NCBI RefSeq assembly: GCF_035621455.1
Contig: NZ_CP141822.1
Location: forward strand, 1,798,001 to 1,862,000
DNA: 64,000 nt
Reading direction: 5' to 3'
Source of the DNA: Vibrio natriegens NBRC 15636 = ATCC 14048 = DSM 759
Lineage (GTDB): Bacteria; Pseudomonadota; Gammaproteobacteria; Enterobacterales; Vibrionaceae
The notes under the pieces are model-generated. The model was not told the DNA's origin, searched no databases, and was given only the letters and a program-made list of their open reading frames with translations. Below, piece after piece: positions 18,957 through 27,703 of this stretch. The position numbers and the translations under genes were made by a program. The stretch's first letter is position 1; the number at the start of each line of letters is the position of its first letter.

Positions 18957-19979
18957 TTAACGGAAAGGAGGGGCATACATTAAACCACCTTCTGTGTATA
19001 AGGCGTTTGCACCACGTTCGAATTTAAGTGGTGAGTTTTTACCAACATGGTGAGCAAAAATTTCGCCGTAGTTGCCCGTTGCTTCAATCGCTTTTAGTGC
19101 CCAATCCTGACTAAGCCCTAGATCGGAACCTAGGCTACCCTCGGTACCCAATAGACGTTTGATTCCAGGCTTATGAGCGCTTTTCGCTAATTCGGCGGCG
19201 TTGGCTTGAGTTACGTTAAGCTCTTCAGCCTCAATCAGTGCGTTACCAACCATAGTAACGATGTCACGCCATTCGTTGTCACCTTGCTTAACGTACGCAC
19301 CTAATGGTTCTTTAGAAATTACTTCCGGAAGAATCACATGCTCGTCAGGTTTTTTGAACAAAGTACGGCGAGCTGCCAATCCCGTCACATCATTGGTTAA
19401 TGCATCACAGCGACCTTTCTGGTAAGCGGCATACAGCTCTTCTGTTTTTTCAAAGACAACTGAACGGTAGGTTAGCCCCTTAGAAGCAAAGTAATCGGCC
19501 AGATTGTGTTCTGATGTCGTGCCAGGCGATAAGCAGAATGTTGCACCATCAAGTTCCGTCGCCGATGTAACGCCCAAAGATTTACGCGTCATAAAGCCCT
19601 GTCCATCGTAAAACCAGATTGTGGTGAAATCCGCACCGAGTTTAGCGTCGCGAGAAACGGTCCAGGTTGTAGAGCGAGAAAGGATATCAATTTCACCGGA
19701 TGCAAGAGACGTAAAACGGTTTTTAGATGTTGTGGTGATGTACTCGACTTTCTCTGGTGAACCTAAAACAGCAGCAGCAACGGCGCGACAATAATCAACG
19801 TCCATGCCTGTCCACTTACCCTGGTCATTGATGTATGAGAAGCCCATTTTATCGCTCGAAATACCGCATTTAAGGGTACCGCGCTGAATAACGTCATCTT
19901 TAAGATTTGCATAACTTTGTGTAGCTACACTACTAGCCAACAACCCCGAAACGATTAACCCTACTGTTTTCAATTTCAT
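18957..19979 (-). CDS. aapJ: polar amino-acid ABC transporter, periplasmic binding protein
   Basis: Protein of 340 residues with a cleavable signal peptide (MKLKTVGLIVSGLLASSVATQSYA region). The SBP_bac_3 family fold follows: RGTLKCGISSDKMGFSY, WTGMDVDYCRAVAAAV, EIDILSRSTTWTVSRD. The length and these segments match AapJ/BztA, binding proteins with broad affinity for glutamate, glutamine, aspartate and asparagine. First gene of the leftward operon, divergent from the LysR gene. Confidence 0.9.
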   Translation of the reverse strand: MKLKTVGLIVSGLLASSVATQSYANLKDDVIQRGTLKCGISSDKMGFSYINDQGKWTGMDVDYCRAVAAAVLGSPEKVEYITTTSKNRFTSLASGEIDILSRSTTWTVSRDAKLGADFTTIWFYDGQGFMTRKSLGVTSATELDGATFCLSPGTTSEHNLADYFASKGLTYRSVVFEKTEELYAAYQKGRCDALTNDVTGLAARRTLFKKPDEHVILPEVISKEPLGAYVKQGDNEWRDIVTMVGNALIEAEELNVTQANAAELAKSAHKPGIKRLLGTEGSLGSDLGLSQDWALKAIEATGNYGEIFAHHVGKNSPLKFERGANALYTEGGLMYAPPFR

Positions 19980-20092
19980 GATAAGTCCTTTTATTACGTA
20001 GCTTCCGATGAAGATTTAATTAAATTCCCATGTTTACTGACATACAACATATGCGTTTATTGGGGGTAATTGGAAGGATTTAATGTCTTGTA

Positions 20093-20113
20093 TTTTGCAT
20101 GGGTTATGCAAAA
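20093..20113. promoter_or_regulatory. dyad upstream of the LysR gene, candidate operator
   Basis: TTTTGCAT (20093-20100) and ATGCAAAA (20106-20113) form perfect 8-bp arms around 5 bases. It lies in the aapJ/LysR divergent gap, 31 bp before the LysR ATG. This fits a LysR-type site controlling the importer and the regulator itself, and argues against any start upstream of 20113. Confidence 0.55.
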
Positions 20114-20144
20114 ATTCGATAATGCATTCAAATGGAGTATTGGA

Positions 20145-21053
20145 ATGAATATTAGATGGCTGAAGGATTTCATCACACTGGCTGATTGCCAAAAATTCTC
20201 GTTAGCAGCACAAATAAATGCCTCATCTCAAGCGGCATTTAGTAGACGCATTCAACAATTAGAACAACACCTTAATGTTGAATTATTTGACCGAAGCCAA
20301 ACCCCTGTGAAGCTCACTCCAGAAGGTAAACGTCTATACCCAGTAGCATCAGAAATGGTACAAATGGCGGACAGATGTGAGGAAATGGTGGCGAACAAAC
20401 CGAACCCAATGACAATTGCATCTTTGCATACTCTTGCCTGTAACTTTTTCCCACAGTGGTTCACGCAAATCTTAAAACATATGGAGAACCCTATGGTGAC
20501 CAGCATAGACTCTGGTGTGCGGTCTGTTACAGGCTATCAAGCTGCCCTTCAGTCTCAAAGAGCGGATTGTTTGTTATTTTACCGTGGTTCTGAAGGTACC
20601 AAATATTTTGAATCTGAAGAATTTGAAGTCGTAAAGTTAGCTGATGATGCGCTTATCTGGGTTTGTGGGACCACATTTCCGTTGGAGCGATTGGAAGACA
20701 ACCTTATTCCTCACCTCACCTATGCACCATCATCACAATTATTAGAACTGTCTCTCCCTTTGCTAAACGCGACCCCACAAGCAAAGAAGCTTTCGGTAAT
20801 ATTCCAGTCGACAATTTCAGAGTCTCTACTGCCAATGGCAATCCAGGGAAACGGTGTCACCTGTATCCCTTATTCAGTAGCCAAGGAATACATTGAAGAT
20901 CATCGCCTGATCCATATCTGGCAAGAGTATAGTCAGCCACTCGAAATCGTGCTCATTCGTTTGCTCGAATCGAAAAACCCTCATCCTTACATAAACCAGT
21001 TTTTTGATACCGCAAAAGTAATTTATCAGGAAATGTCGGGAGTAATCCCGTAA
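20145..21053 (+). CDS. LysR-family transcriptional regulator
   Basis: Regulator of 302 residues. The N-terminal winged helix is MNIRWLKDFITLADCQKFS then SSQAAFSRRIQQLEQHLNVELFDR; an effector-binding domain follows. ATG at 20145 is preferred to one at 20070: GGAG at 20134-20137 is well spaced, the conserved LysR N-terminus begins there, and the upstream stretch contains a dyad. Divergent from the aapJQMP-iaaA operon, which it probably controls in response to an amino acid. The effector is not deducible. Confidence 0.9.
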   Translation: MNIRWLKDFITLADCQKFSLAAQINASSQAAFSRRIQQLEQHLNVELFDRSQTPVKLTPEGKRLYPVASEMVQMADRCEEMVANKPNPMTIASLHTLACNFFPQWFTQILKHMENPMVTSIDSGVRSVTGYQAALQSQRADCLLFYRGSEGTKYFESEEFEVVKLADDALIWVCGTTFPLERLEDNLIPHLTYAPSSQLLELSLPLLNATPQAKKLSVIFQSTISESLLPMAIQGNGVTCIPYSVAKEYIEDHRLIHIWQEYSQPLEIVLIRLLESKNPHPYINQFFDTAKVIYQEMSGVIP

Positions 21054-21070
21054 AGCTTAAACAACTCGAA

Positions 21071-21484
21071 CTATACAGACCGTGCCCCTTCTGTATTAAA
21101 CTCGCACAACGCTTCAATTGCAGCATCAGCTTTTGAAGATTGTACAAAGATATGATCGTGGTAATAGGCCGCGATGACATTAGCACTGATGCCTTTTGAA
21201 GCAAGTTTTGTGGCCACCGCAGCGGTTAGTCCGACGGCTTCGAGGCTTGAATGAACCGTCAGTGTAATTTGCTTAAACGAGCCTTCAAACGATAAACCAG
21301 CTTCTAGCGCAGCCGATTTTTCGATCACCAAAGTGAGCCCTTCAGCTTCGGTAAAGGTCGCAACAGGATTAAGTGACAAATAGTTTTTAAGCTCACCTGA
21401 AACGGTACAAAACACAAACTCAGAGTCGATGAGCTTAGGGCGTAGTGATTTAAGCAAATCATCTAATTCGGTTATCCCTGCCAT
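21071..21484 (-). CDS. ACT-domain protein
   Basis: Small cytosolic protein of 137 residues that appears to be a tandem of ACT-like domains. The first half has FCTVSGELKNYLSLNPVATF; the second has TLTVHSSLEAVGLTAAVATKL and NVIAAYYHDHIFVQ. ACT domains bind amino acids, but no catalytic domain is attached, so the role is unknown. It is convergent with the LysR gene, only 17 bp away. Confidence 0.75.
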   Translation of the reverse strand: MAGITELDDLLKSLRPKLIDSEFVFCTVSGELKNYLSLNPVATFTEAEGLTLVIEKSAALEAGLSFEGSFKQITLTVHSSLEAVGLTAAVATKLASKGISANVIAAYYHDHIFVQSSKADAAIEALCEFNTEGARSV

Positions 21485-21521
21485 TCAGATATTCTCCATA
21501 ACGCTTAATAAATGATGAAAC

Positions 21522-21851
21522 TCAAGCTTTCTTGACAAATTTCGCGGTGACCATCATTTCACCAGCGCCATCTACTTTGCAATCCAGTTGATGATCTTTA
21601 CCTTCGACGATGCGTCTAATCACGGCTTTAGTGCCAATCTTTAAAACAAGAGAACTGCCTTTAACCTTGAGATCTTTCGCCAACGTGACTTTGTCCCCTT
21701 CTGCTAGCAATGTGCCATTCGCATCATTGACACTAAAAGCTTCTTCAACTTCAGACGGATTCCATTCATAAGCACACTCAGGGCAAATGAGATGGTTTTG
21801 GTCTTGGTAAACGTATTCGGATTGACAATTTGGACAAGGAGGGAAAGCCAT
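21522..21851 (-). CDS. yjdM: zinc-ribbon protein of the YjdM (PhnA) family
   Basis: Protein of 109 residues. An N-terminal zinc ribbon, [21 protein letters not shown], carries four cysteines. A small C-terminal beta domain ([25 protein letters not shown]) follows. This is the YjdM/PhnA architecture; despite the old name it is not a phosphonoacetate hydrolase. Its function is poorly defined. Solitary gene. Confidence 0.9.
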   Translation of the reverse strand: MAFPPCPNCQSEYVYQDQNHLICPECAYEWNPSEVEEAFSVNDANGTLLAEGDKVTLAKDLKVKGSSLVLKIGTKAVIRRIVEGKDHQLDCKVDGAGEMMVTAKFVKKA

Positions 21852-21918
21852 AGTTATCTCTTTTCTATTAAAATCTGGATGCTATGTTAATACGTCACGC
21901 TAAAAATGCACGCAATAC

Positions 21919-22569
21919 CTAGGTGTCTTCCCTCACTAACGTTATCTCTACCCGCTCTTTTCCTTTGCCAACGTTTTTACGCTTTAAAGCGATTTTACCC
22001 ACTTCCGACGTTCGTTTCAGATGCGTACCACCACAAGGGACTTGAGCGAAACCTTCTACCTTCCAATAACGCCTTTCTTTTGTTTGGTCAGAAAATTCAC
22101 TTGTAATGATCGAGTCAGAATCAATTAAAGCTTGGGCTTTGTACTGAAGTGCGGGCAAAAGCGGAGCGATGTTTTCCGGCCATTCAAAATCGATGCGACT
22201 TTTGTCTTCTGAAATATGCGCGCCAATCTTAGTTATCGAGTTAAAGTTTTGCGTAAACAGCTCAAGCACAACCTCTGCCGCAAAATGTAACTTCATAAGC
22301 GCATAGCGTCGAGGCCAATCAATCTCAGTCACAACCTCATCGCCAACGGCAAAAGTTGGTGTGGTTTCAAGAGTATAAATAATACGCGAGCCTGATTTTT
22401 CAGCCTTAACCACACGAATACCAGCGATGGTTCCTTCATCGCTTTCCTGCCCGCCCGACTCTGCGTAAAAAATGGTATGAGAGAGTTCAACGTTATTACC
22501 TGTAATTTGCGTAACGACGGAAATAATCTCGGGTTGATATGGATTGTTCCAAAACACCTTTTCTGTCAT
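21919..22569 (-). CDS. AlaX-like alanyl-tRNA editing domain protein, altered zinc motif
   Basis: Protein of 216 residues resembling free-standing alanyl-tRNA editing proteins, which deacylate mischarged tRNA-Ala. The N-terminal barrel has TIFYAESGGQESDEG, and the C-terminal CxxxH zinc pair is intact (C179, H183 in PCGGTHL). The first zinc motif, normally HxxxH, reads H95-FAA-E99, so the second histidine is a glutamate. Either glutamate serves as ligand or activity is altered. It may edit something other than Ser/Gly-tRNA-Ala. Confidence 0.8.
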   Translation of the reverse strand: MTEKVFWNNPYQPEIISVVTQITGNNVELSHTIFYAESGGQESDEGTIAGIRVVKAEKSGSRIIYTLETTPTFAVGDEVVTEIDWPRRYALMKLHFAAEVVLELFTQNFNSITKIGAHISEDKSRIDFEWPENIAPLLPALQYKAQALIDSDSIITSEFSDQTKERRYWKVEGFAQVPCGGTHLKRTSEVGKIALKRKNVGKGKERVEITLVREDT

Positions 22570-22648
22570 TTGCCTTCCTTTGCGTATTAAGTAGACTTAT
22601 TCGCTAGCCATGCTAAACCAGCACTGATATTAGTCAGCGTAGCTAATC

Positions 22649-23365
22649 TTATAGGAAAACTGCTAGTAACATCCTAATCGCCAATAAGGTGAGTAACGTT
22701 TTGATTATCAGAATGACTTTCTTATTGCCCGCGCTAAATCTCGCCTTTGTACCAATAAACGAGCCGAGAATCGACCCTAGCACCATATAAACAATAACAT
22801 TTAAGTTAGACACGAGATCACTTGTAACCGCAGCGTATACAGGGATCTTAGCCAAATGACTGATGGTTAAAAACATAGAGCTTGTTGCGATAACAGCGTC
22901 ATTCGATTTCAACTGTTTGGTCAGTACGGCGAGTGACAAAGGGCCCACAGCACCAACAATAAGCCCCAATCCCGTTTGTAGAAAACCAATCAGATAGTAG
23001 CTTTCGTACCGACGTATAAAGTGCGCAAATCGCTTACTCCAAAGATTCAATAAGATATACGAACCGATTGCGACAGGGACATACTCGAAAGAGAGTTTCG
23101 ATAGAAAAAAACCAAATACCAGCATACCGATTAAAGAGCCAACCAAAAACTTGGGGAGTAACGACCACTTTACATGAGCGAGCGAGAAGAACATGCGCGA
23201 TGAATTGCTGGCTAGCTGTGTCACACCATGGATTGGTATGATTAAGCTCGGGCTGAGAAAACTGGGAAGAACGGCAATCAATAGCATCCCTCCACCAAAC
23301 CCAATAAACCCGGCAATCGCCGAGGTTACCATCGCAATGAACCCTAAAATAAACTCTACAGGCAC
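22649..23365 (-). CDS. TauE/SafE-family membrane permease
   Basis: Membrane protein of 238 residues with 7-8 hydrophobic segments and the family's glycine-rich first helix (AMVTSAIAGFIGFGGGMLLIAVL region). TauE/SafE proteins are proposed sulfite, sulfonate or other organic-anion exporters. It is a solitary gene, so the substrate is unknown. Confidence 0.85.
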   Translation of the reverse strand: MPVEFILGFIAMVTSAIAGFIGFGGGMLLIAVLPSFLSPSLIIPIHGVTQLASNSSRMFFSLAHVKWSLLPKFLVGSLIGMLVFGFFLSKLSFEYVPVAIGSYILLNLWSKRFAHFIRRYESYYLIGFLQTGLGLIVGAVGPLSLAVLTKQLKSNDAVIATSSMFLTISHLAKIPVYAAVTSDLVSNLNVIVYMVLGSILGSFIGTKARFSAGNKKVILIIKTLLTLLAIRMLLAVFL

Positions 23366-23397
23366 AATGTTTCCTTCGTGTTAGCGCTCACTTCTTT

Positions 23398-23712
23398 TTA
23401 AGAATCAACGTTTAGTTCACCCAATGCCGCCAACCACTGATTAGGTTCTGCAATGATAAACTCAAAGGCACGTTGATCAGATAACGTAATGCGAATTGCT
23501 TCACTGGTAACGGGCATGATACCTGCCCCTTTTCCAATGCACTTTTCTACCGAAACAATTTCATCACGCTTTAAAATGTAGGGGCCAAATGCAAGTTTCT
23601 GACTATAGGGTTTAAAAATGACCTCTGTGTCTGTCAAAGACAACTTTCCATCTGCTCTTGCTACACCAACCTGTATCGTAGCAGCCGCTGATTTGATAAT
23701 TTCTCCAGCCAT
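23398..23712 (-). CDS. small GRAM-like domain protein
   Basis: One hundred and four residues, no signal peptide. The pattern GKLSLTDTEVIFKPYSQKL, then LKRDEIVSVEKC and a C-terminal FEFIIAEPNQWLAAL, resembles bacterial GRAM/PH-like domains. No enzyme motif and no informative neighbour. Confidence 0.65.
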   Translation of the reverse strand: MAGEIIKSAAATIQVGVARADGKLSLTDTEVIFKPYSQKLAFGPYILKRDEIVSVEKCIGKGAGIMPVTSEAIRITLSDQRAFEFIIAEPNQWLAALGELNVDS

Positions 23713-23855
23713 GATATCTCCTTATATTCTGACCGATTTGAATAACGCCTTATTAAACACCGCCATTTTGAGCACTACCCGTTTACTACTCCGATTAGTG
23801 GTTTAAAGACAATTTCGTCACCAAAATCATCATTAAACGCATTAACTATAGAGTA

Positions 23856-24281
23856 TCAAGAGTTTGCCCGGGACATGTAGTAGAACCTGTCATCTTCTTT
23901 TTCCACTTTAAAACCGCTCCTCTGGTACAAGTGGTAAGCCGGACTAATTTTGAAAACTTTGAGCCTAACAAGAGCTAGTTTTGCTTCGTTCGCCAATCTT
24001 GCTGTTTCAGCCAATGCTGCCGCGCCAATTCCCTTATTTTGAAATGAAGATCGGACTTGAAGGTCACGTAAGTAGCAGTGCCCATCATCATATTCCAGAC
24101 GGATTGCGCCAACAACCTCACCATCAAACAAGATATCCCAACTTTCCAGTTTGACGATGTGTTCCAATATCTGCTGTTGACCCCAGTCAACCGAATAATG
24201 CTCATAATAAGAACGCATATTATTAAAAGTGATCTCAGCTGACTCAGAAAAATCAGCCGTTGGCCGAAATGAAATGTTCAT
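23856..24281 (-). CDS. GNAT-family N-acetyltransferase
   Basis: Protein of 141 residues with the GNAT fold. The acetyl-CoA loop is in LQVRSSFQNKGIGAAALAETA (QNKGIG), and the C-terminal strand has AYHLYQRSGFKVEKEDD. The substrate is unknown. It starts a leftward run of solitary enzymes in which GNAT and VOC genes alternate. Confidence 0.85.
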   Translation of the reverse strand: MNISFRPTADFSESAEITFNNMRSYYEHYSVDWGQQQILEHIVKLESWDILFDGEVVGAIRLEYDDGHCYLRDLQVRSSFQNKGIGAAALAETARLANEAKLALVRLKVFKISPAYHLYQRSGFKVEKEDDRFYYMSRANS

Positions 24282-24305
24282 AATTCTCCTTTCTCCAGCG
24301 AAACA

Positions 24306-24668
24306 CTAAAGGTAAACCACAGCTTCGACATTGTTGCCATCAGGATCTAACAAAAAGGCGGCGTAATAGTTAGGCGCGTACTTTTTTCTCAACCCTGGTT
24401 TCCCATTACAACTTGCTCCATGAGTTAAGCCTGCTTGATGAAACTCGATGACTTGTTCTTTATTAAGAGCAGAAAAAGCGATGTGGCTTTTCGCGTTGTT
24501 ATCACCCTTTTCAATTAGAAACCTGACGTTTGGTTCTGTGGTTAAGCCAAAGCCTGCAGCAAAGTCATCTGCCCACTTTAACTCAATACCAAGTGGAGAC
24601 AGTACATGTTGGTAGAAGTCGCGGCAATTTTCAAAATCAACGACTTTAATTTCAAAATGATCGATCAC
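24306..24668 (-). CDS. VOC (glyoxalase-like) family protein
   Basis: One hundred and twenty residues, one beta-alpha-beta-beta-beta pair: IDHFEIKVVDFENCRDFYQHVLSPLG at the start and AFLLDPDGNNVEAVV at the end. VOC proteins bind a metal and act as lyases, dioxygenases or resistance proteins. The substrate is unknown. It lies 24 bp before the GNAT gene on the same strand. Confidence 0.85.
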   Translation of the reverse strand: MIDHFEIKVVDFENCRDFYQHVLSPLGIELKWADDFAAGFGLTTEPNVRFLIEKGDNNAKSHIAFSALNKEQVIEFHQAGLTHGASCNGKPGLRKKYAPNYYAAFLLDPDGNNVEAVVYL

Positions 24669-24735
24669 TTTAATTCCTTGTGATGTGGTTTTTACGTTTC
24701 CTTGTGAATTCTATTAGGCATTAACTCTCTGTAAA

Positions 24736-25353
24736 TTAAAACTTTAACCCAAGTGATTTCAAGTCTGCCTCACACTGCCCGGCGTTTTCAAACTGAATCG
24801 CCGCCATGCCAACCGTTTCAGCGCCTTCGACATTATATGGCATATCATCAATAAACACGGTTTCTGACGCCTTCAATGCGTACTGAGTTAGCAAAGACTG
24901 ATAAATTTCTGGTTGCGGTTTTAATAACCCTAGCTCAGCCGAGACTGCGGCCCCTTCAAAGAGATTCCAAAACGCATAAGTCTCTTTCAAGTACGAGACA
25001 ATTTCATGCACATTATCCGTGAGTGCAAACACGCAATAGCCAGCCGCTTTAACTCGCCTGATCAGCTCGACCGAGCCATAAATTAGAATCTGGGTTTGCT
25101 TCACGTAATAAAACAATCGCTCGCAATCAAGTTCGGAGAAACCAAGAAGTTGTTGATATTGAAGTTTTGCTTCACTTTCAGAAATAATGCCTTTGTTCAG
25201 ATCTAACCAAGTGTCTGACTGAAAGATACTTTTCACCTTTTCTTCTGCGGAGTCGATGCTTCCAAACGTTAACCTAACGATTTCTAGCGGCGCCCAGCGA
25301 ACAACCACATTTCCGATGTCAAAAACGACATTTTTAATAGTGTTCGATTCCAT
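24736..25353 (-). CDS. HAD-superfamily hydrolase
   Basis: Protein of 205 residues, YihX-like. Motif I is VVFDIGNVVVRW, where the second aspartate of the usual DxD is replaced (D-I-G-N). Motif II is ALTDNV, and motifs III/IV are in GLLKPQPEIY and VFIDDMPYNVEGAE. The DxGN motif I is common in this YihX/epoxide-hydrolase-N-like branch. Probably a small phosphatase; substrate unknown. Confidence 0.85.
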   Translation of the reverse strand: MESNTIKNVVFDIGNVVVRWAPLEIVRLTFGSIDSAEEKVKSIFQSDTWLDLNKGIISESEAKLQYQQLLGFSELDCERLFYYVKQTQILIYGSVELIRRVKAAGYCVFALTDNVHEIVSYLKETYAFWNLFEGAAVSAELGLLKPQPEIYQSLLTQYALKASETVFIDDMPYNVEGAETVGMAAIQFENAGQCEADLKSLGLKF

Positions 25354-25483
25354 TTTGTACTCCTCTCTTACTGTCTATTTCAGAAGAGGATACACGATGT
25401 AACGCTCTTCAAAACGAAATAAGCACCACTATAAAAACGGAAGTGCCACGAGTGACGAATCTCCATCAATAATCTGGCAAAAT

Positions 25484-25900
25484 TTATCTCTTGGCCATTG
25501 GATGGTCAGGGTTCAACTGAAGAAGATCCCAGAGGTTTCCGTACAAATCTTCAAATACGGCAACGGTGCCATAATCTTGTTCTTTAGGTTCACGGACAAA
25601 GTTGATTCCTATGGATTTCATTCGTTCGTAGTCACGCCAAAAGTCGTCAGTATTTAAGAAAAGGAACACTCGCCCACCCGCTTGATTGCCAATAAAATCG
25701 AGCTGTTCTGGTTTTGAAGCTCTTGCCAGTAGCAATGCCACGCCATGAGAATTAGGTGGAGCTACGACGACCCAGCGTTTATCTTCTTCCGGCTGGTATG
25801 TGTCTTCGAGAAGCTCGAATTGAAGCTTGTTTACGTAAAAATCGATGGCTTCGTCGTAGTCTTTCACTACTAACGCTATATGGACAATATTTTGCTTCAT
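25484..25900 (-). CDS. VOC (glyoxalase-like) family protein
   Basis: Protein of 138 residues. N-terminal VHIALVVKDYDEAIDFYVNKL and C-terminal FEDLYGNLWDLLQL are the paired VOC halves, with candidate metal residues His7 and the C-terminal glutamate region. Similar proteins are annotated as glyoxalase/bleomycin-resistance-like, with no defined substrate. Solitary. Confidence 0.85.
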   Translation of the reverse strand: MKQNIVHIALVVKDYDEAIDFYVNKLQFELLEDTYQPEEDKRWVVVAPPNSHGVALLLARASKPEQLDFIGNQAGGRVFLFLNTDDFWRDYERMKSIGINFVREPKEQDYGTVAVFEDLYGNLWDLLQLNPDHPMAKR

Positions 25901-26048
25901 TTCGATTCCTAATGGTCTGATTCGTTACCACACCAAGTGATAGTTTATTGAATGCTTACCGTCTAGCTGCCGCAGACCGAATGAACAAAAATGTATTCTT
26001 CATGTGAGCATCTAATAATTAGAGCAATGCGAGACGTACAACTCTTAC

Positions 26049-26399
26049 TCAAAAAAACTGCAGCACCAAACAAGTCACAAATGCTGGTAAGCCCGCGATA
26101 AACAACACTAGCCCTGTTTGATAATTAAGTCGACGTTGTTCCTGCAGTTCTTTGTCAAAATCATGGCCTTTGACCATTTTGTAGACTTTATCAGTTCTGG
26201 GATTGGCGAGTCTGGATGCTTTACTGTCTACACCCGGCTCCCACATAAGCTTCGCCAAGATCCAAATCACGATGACCACAAAAAATAAAAAATCGACGAG
26301 CTGTGTTGCTGCAAAGAATGGCACAAACTTTGACAGAACAAACACAGTTAATGCGGCAACCATGTTAATGAGCAGTACCTTTTTAATTAAATCAAGCAA
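26049..26399 (-). CDS. hypothetical membrane protein (116 aa)
   Basis: Three hydrophobic segments at about residues 8-28, 35-52 and 95-115. A polar, charged stretch between the second and third contains TDKVYKMVKGHDFDKELQEQRR. No known family recognised. Solitary gene in the singleton run. Confidence 0.65.
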   Translation of the reverse strand: MLDLIKKVLLINMVAALTVFVLSKFVPFFAATQLVDFLFFVVIVIWILAKLMWEPGVDSKASRLANPRTDKVYKMVKGHDFDKELQEQRRLNYQTGLVLFIAGLPAFVTCLVLQFF

Positions 26400-26506
26400 C
26401 CCTTTCTCCTAGCGTTAAATCCGTTTTTAAGTGACATTGAGCTCACGACTAATAACCGTTCCATTAAAAGTATTTAACGACACATCACTCACTGTTCGAT
26501 TCCACA

Positions 26507-27046
26507 TCAGGTATCTTTCGAGATTTTGTATAAGCAATGTCTTTCCAGTGGATGCCCTTTTTCAACCTTAGGATGATTGAAGTTTTGCTTTGTATCGACC
26601 ATACCAATCTTCAGCATAACGCGCTGCGAAGGCTCATTTTGTAAAGCCGCAAACGCATAAACAGATGGCGCATCCAGTTCTTTAAAAGCAAATTCTAAAG
26701 CTTTATTCGCGGCTTCAGGCGCGTAGCCTTGTCCCCAAAACTCAGATGACAACCGCCAACCGATTTCAATAAACGGCGCATTGGGAAAACCACTGTTCTC
26801 ATCTTGCTGATGCAGCCCAACAAAGCCTATAAACTGGCCTGTTGATTTGAGTTCAACCGCCCAAAATCCCCAGCCATTGTCAGCAATAAGGTTTTGAATT
26901 TTTTCCGCTTGTTCAAAGCTTTCCTGCTGGGAAAGTGTTGAGAGAAAATACCTCATCACATGGGGGTCTGAACATAGTTCAGCATAAGGCTGGAAATCTT
27001 CACTTTTCCACTGACGCAGAATCAATCTGCTGGTTTCCATCTTCAT
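26507..27046 (-). CDS. RimJ/RimL-like GNAT acetyltransferase
   Basis: Protein of 179 residues. It begins METSRLILRQWKSEDF, has FIEIGWRLSSEFWGQGYAPEA (acetyl-CoA loop) and ends with FAALQNEPSQRVMLKIGM, the pattern of the Acetyltransf_3 (RimJ/RimL) group. Could modify a protein N-terminus or a small amine. Target unknown. Confidence 0.87.
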   Translation of the reverse strand: MKMETSRLILRQWKSEDFQPYAELCSDPHVMRYFLSTLSQQESFEQAEKIQNLIADNGWGFWAVELKSTGQFIGFVGLHQQDENSGFPNAPFIEIGWRLSSEFWGQGYAPEAANKALEFAFKELDAPSVYAFAALQNEPSQRVMLKIGMVDTKQNFNHPKVEKGHPLERHCLYKISKDT

Positions 27047-27100
27047 TTATTTTTCTCTTAATGGACTTTACGCTTCGATGCACCAAAGCTAGTGACACCG

Positions 27101-27619
27101 TCACTTACAAGCCACCCAATATCTGGCCAAAAGATTGGGAAACACCTTACCCATTACTACATTCTCAAGTTGACCACCGTTGGCTTCGATAACTTTTCGT
27201 GACGCGAAATTGTCGTCATCTGCAGTGATTAACGCTTGCTCAATGCCTAGCTCTTTGGCTTTACGCAAAGCCAGCCTTAACATGTACTTTCCATGACCTT
27301 GAGACCGATAGGAAGGCGCAATGTCGTAGCCAATATGGCCTGCTTCTAATGTCAGAAAATCGTTGTTGATATTATGACGGACACGAATCGCACCAATAAT
27401 GGCTTTGTCTGAATTGACGAGCCAAAAATGACTACAGGGTACATATCCTTCTCTCAGGTTAACCCCATTCGCTTCATCAGTCAGTCGTTGAACGTAATGA
27501 ACGAAATTGAATTTACCCTCTTGGTAGTACTCCGAGTTTTCAACATCATGTTGAGAAAAGTCATCGTAAAAATGCGCAAAGGAAGACTCAAATTCTACTG
27601 ATGGTACAACTAACTCCAT
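27101..27619 (-). CDS. GNAT-family N-acetyltransferase
   Basis: Protein of 172 residues. FWLVNSDKAIIGAIRVRH, IGYDIAPSYRSQGHGKYMLRLAL (acetyl-CoA loop RSQGHG) and ADDDNFASRKVIEANGG are typical of this GNAT subgroup. Second of three adjacent acetyltransferases on the same strand. Substrate unknown. Confidence 0.87.
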   Translation of the reverse strand: MELVVPSVEFESSFAHFYDDFSQHDVENSEYYQEGKFNFVHYVQRLTDEANGVNLREGYVPCSHFWLVNSDKAIIGAIRVRHNINNDFLTLEAGHIGYDIAPSYRSQGHGKYMLRLALRKAKELGIEQALITADDDNFASRKVIEANGGQLENVVMGKVFPNLLARYWVACK

Positions 27620-27703
27620 GAAAAAATCCTTTTAAATGAGAGCTCCTTAAACAGAAGCTCAGACACAAAACGGCGCCGCACGTAGCGATTCAATCTTCAA
27701 TCG

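Noticed and set aside
20070..20144. Longer N-terminus for the LysR gene
   Set aside because: The added residues are not LysR-like, cover a perfect operator-like dyad and lack a ribosome site.
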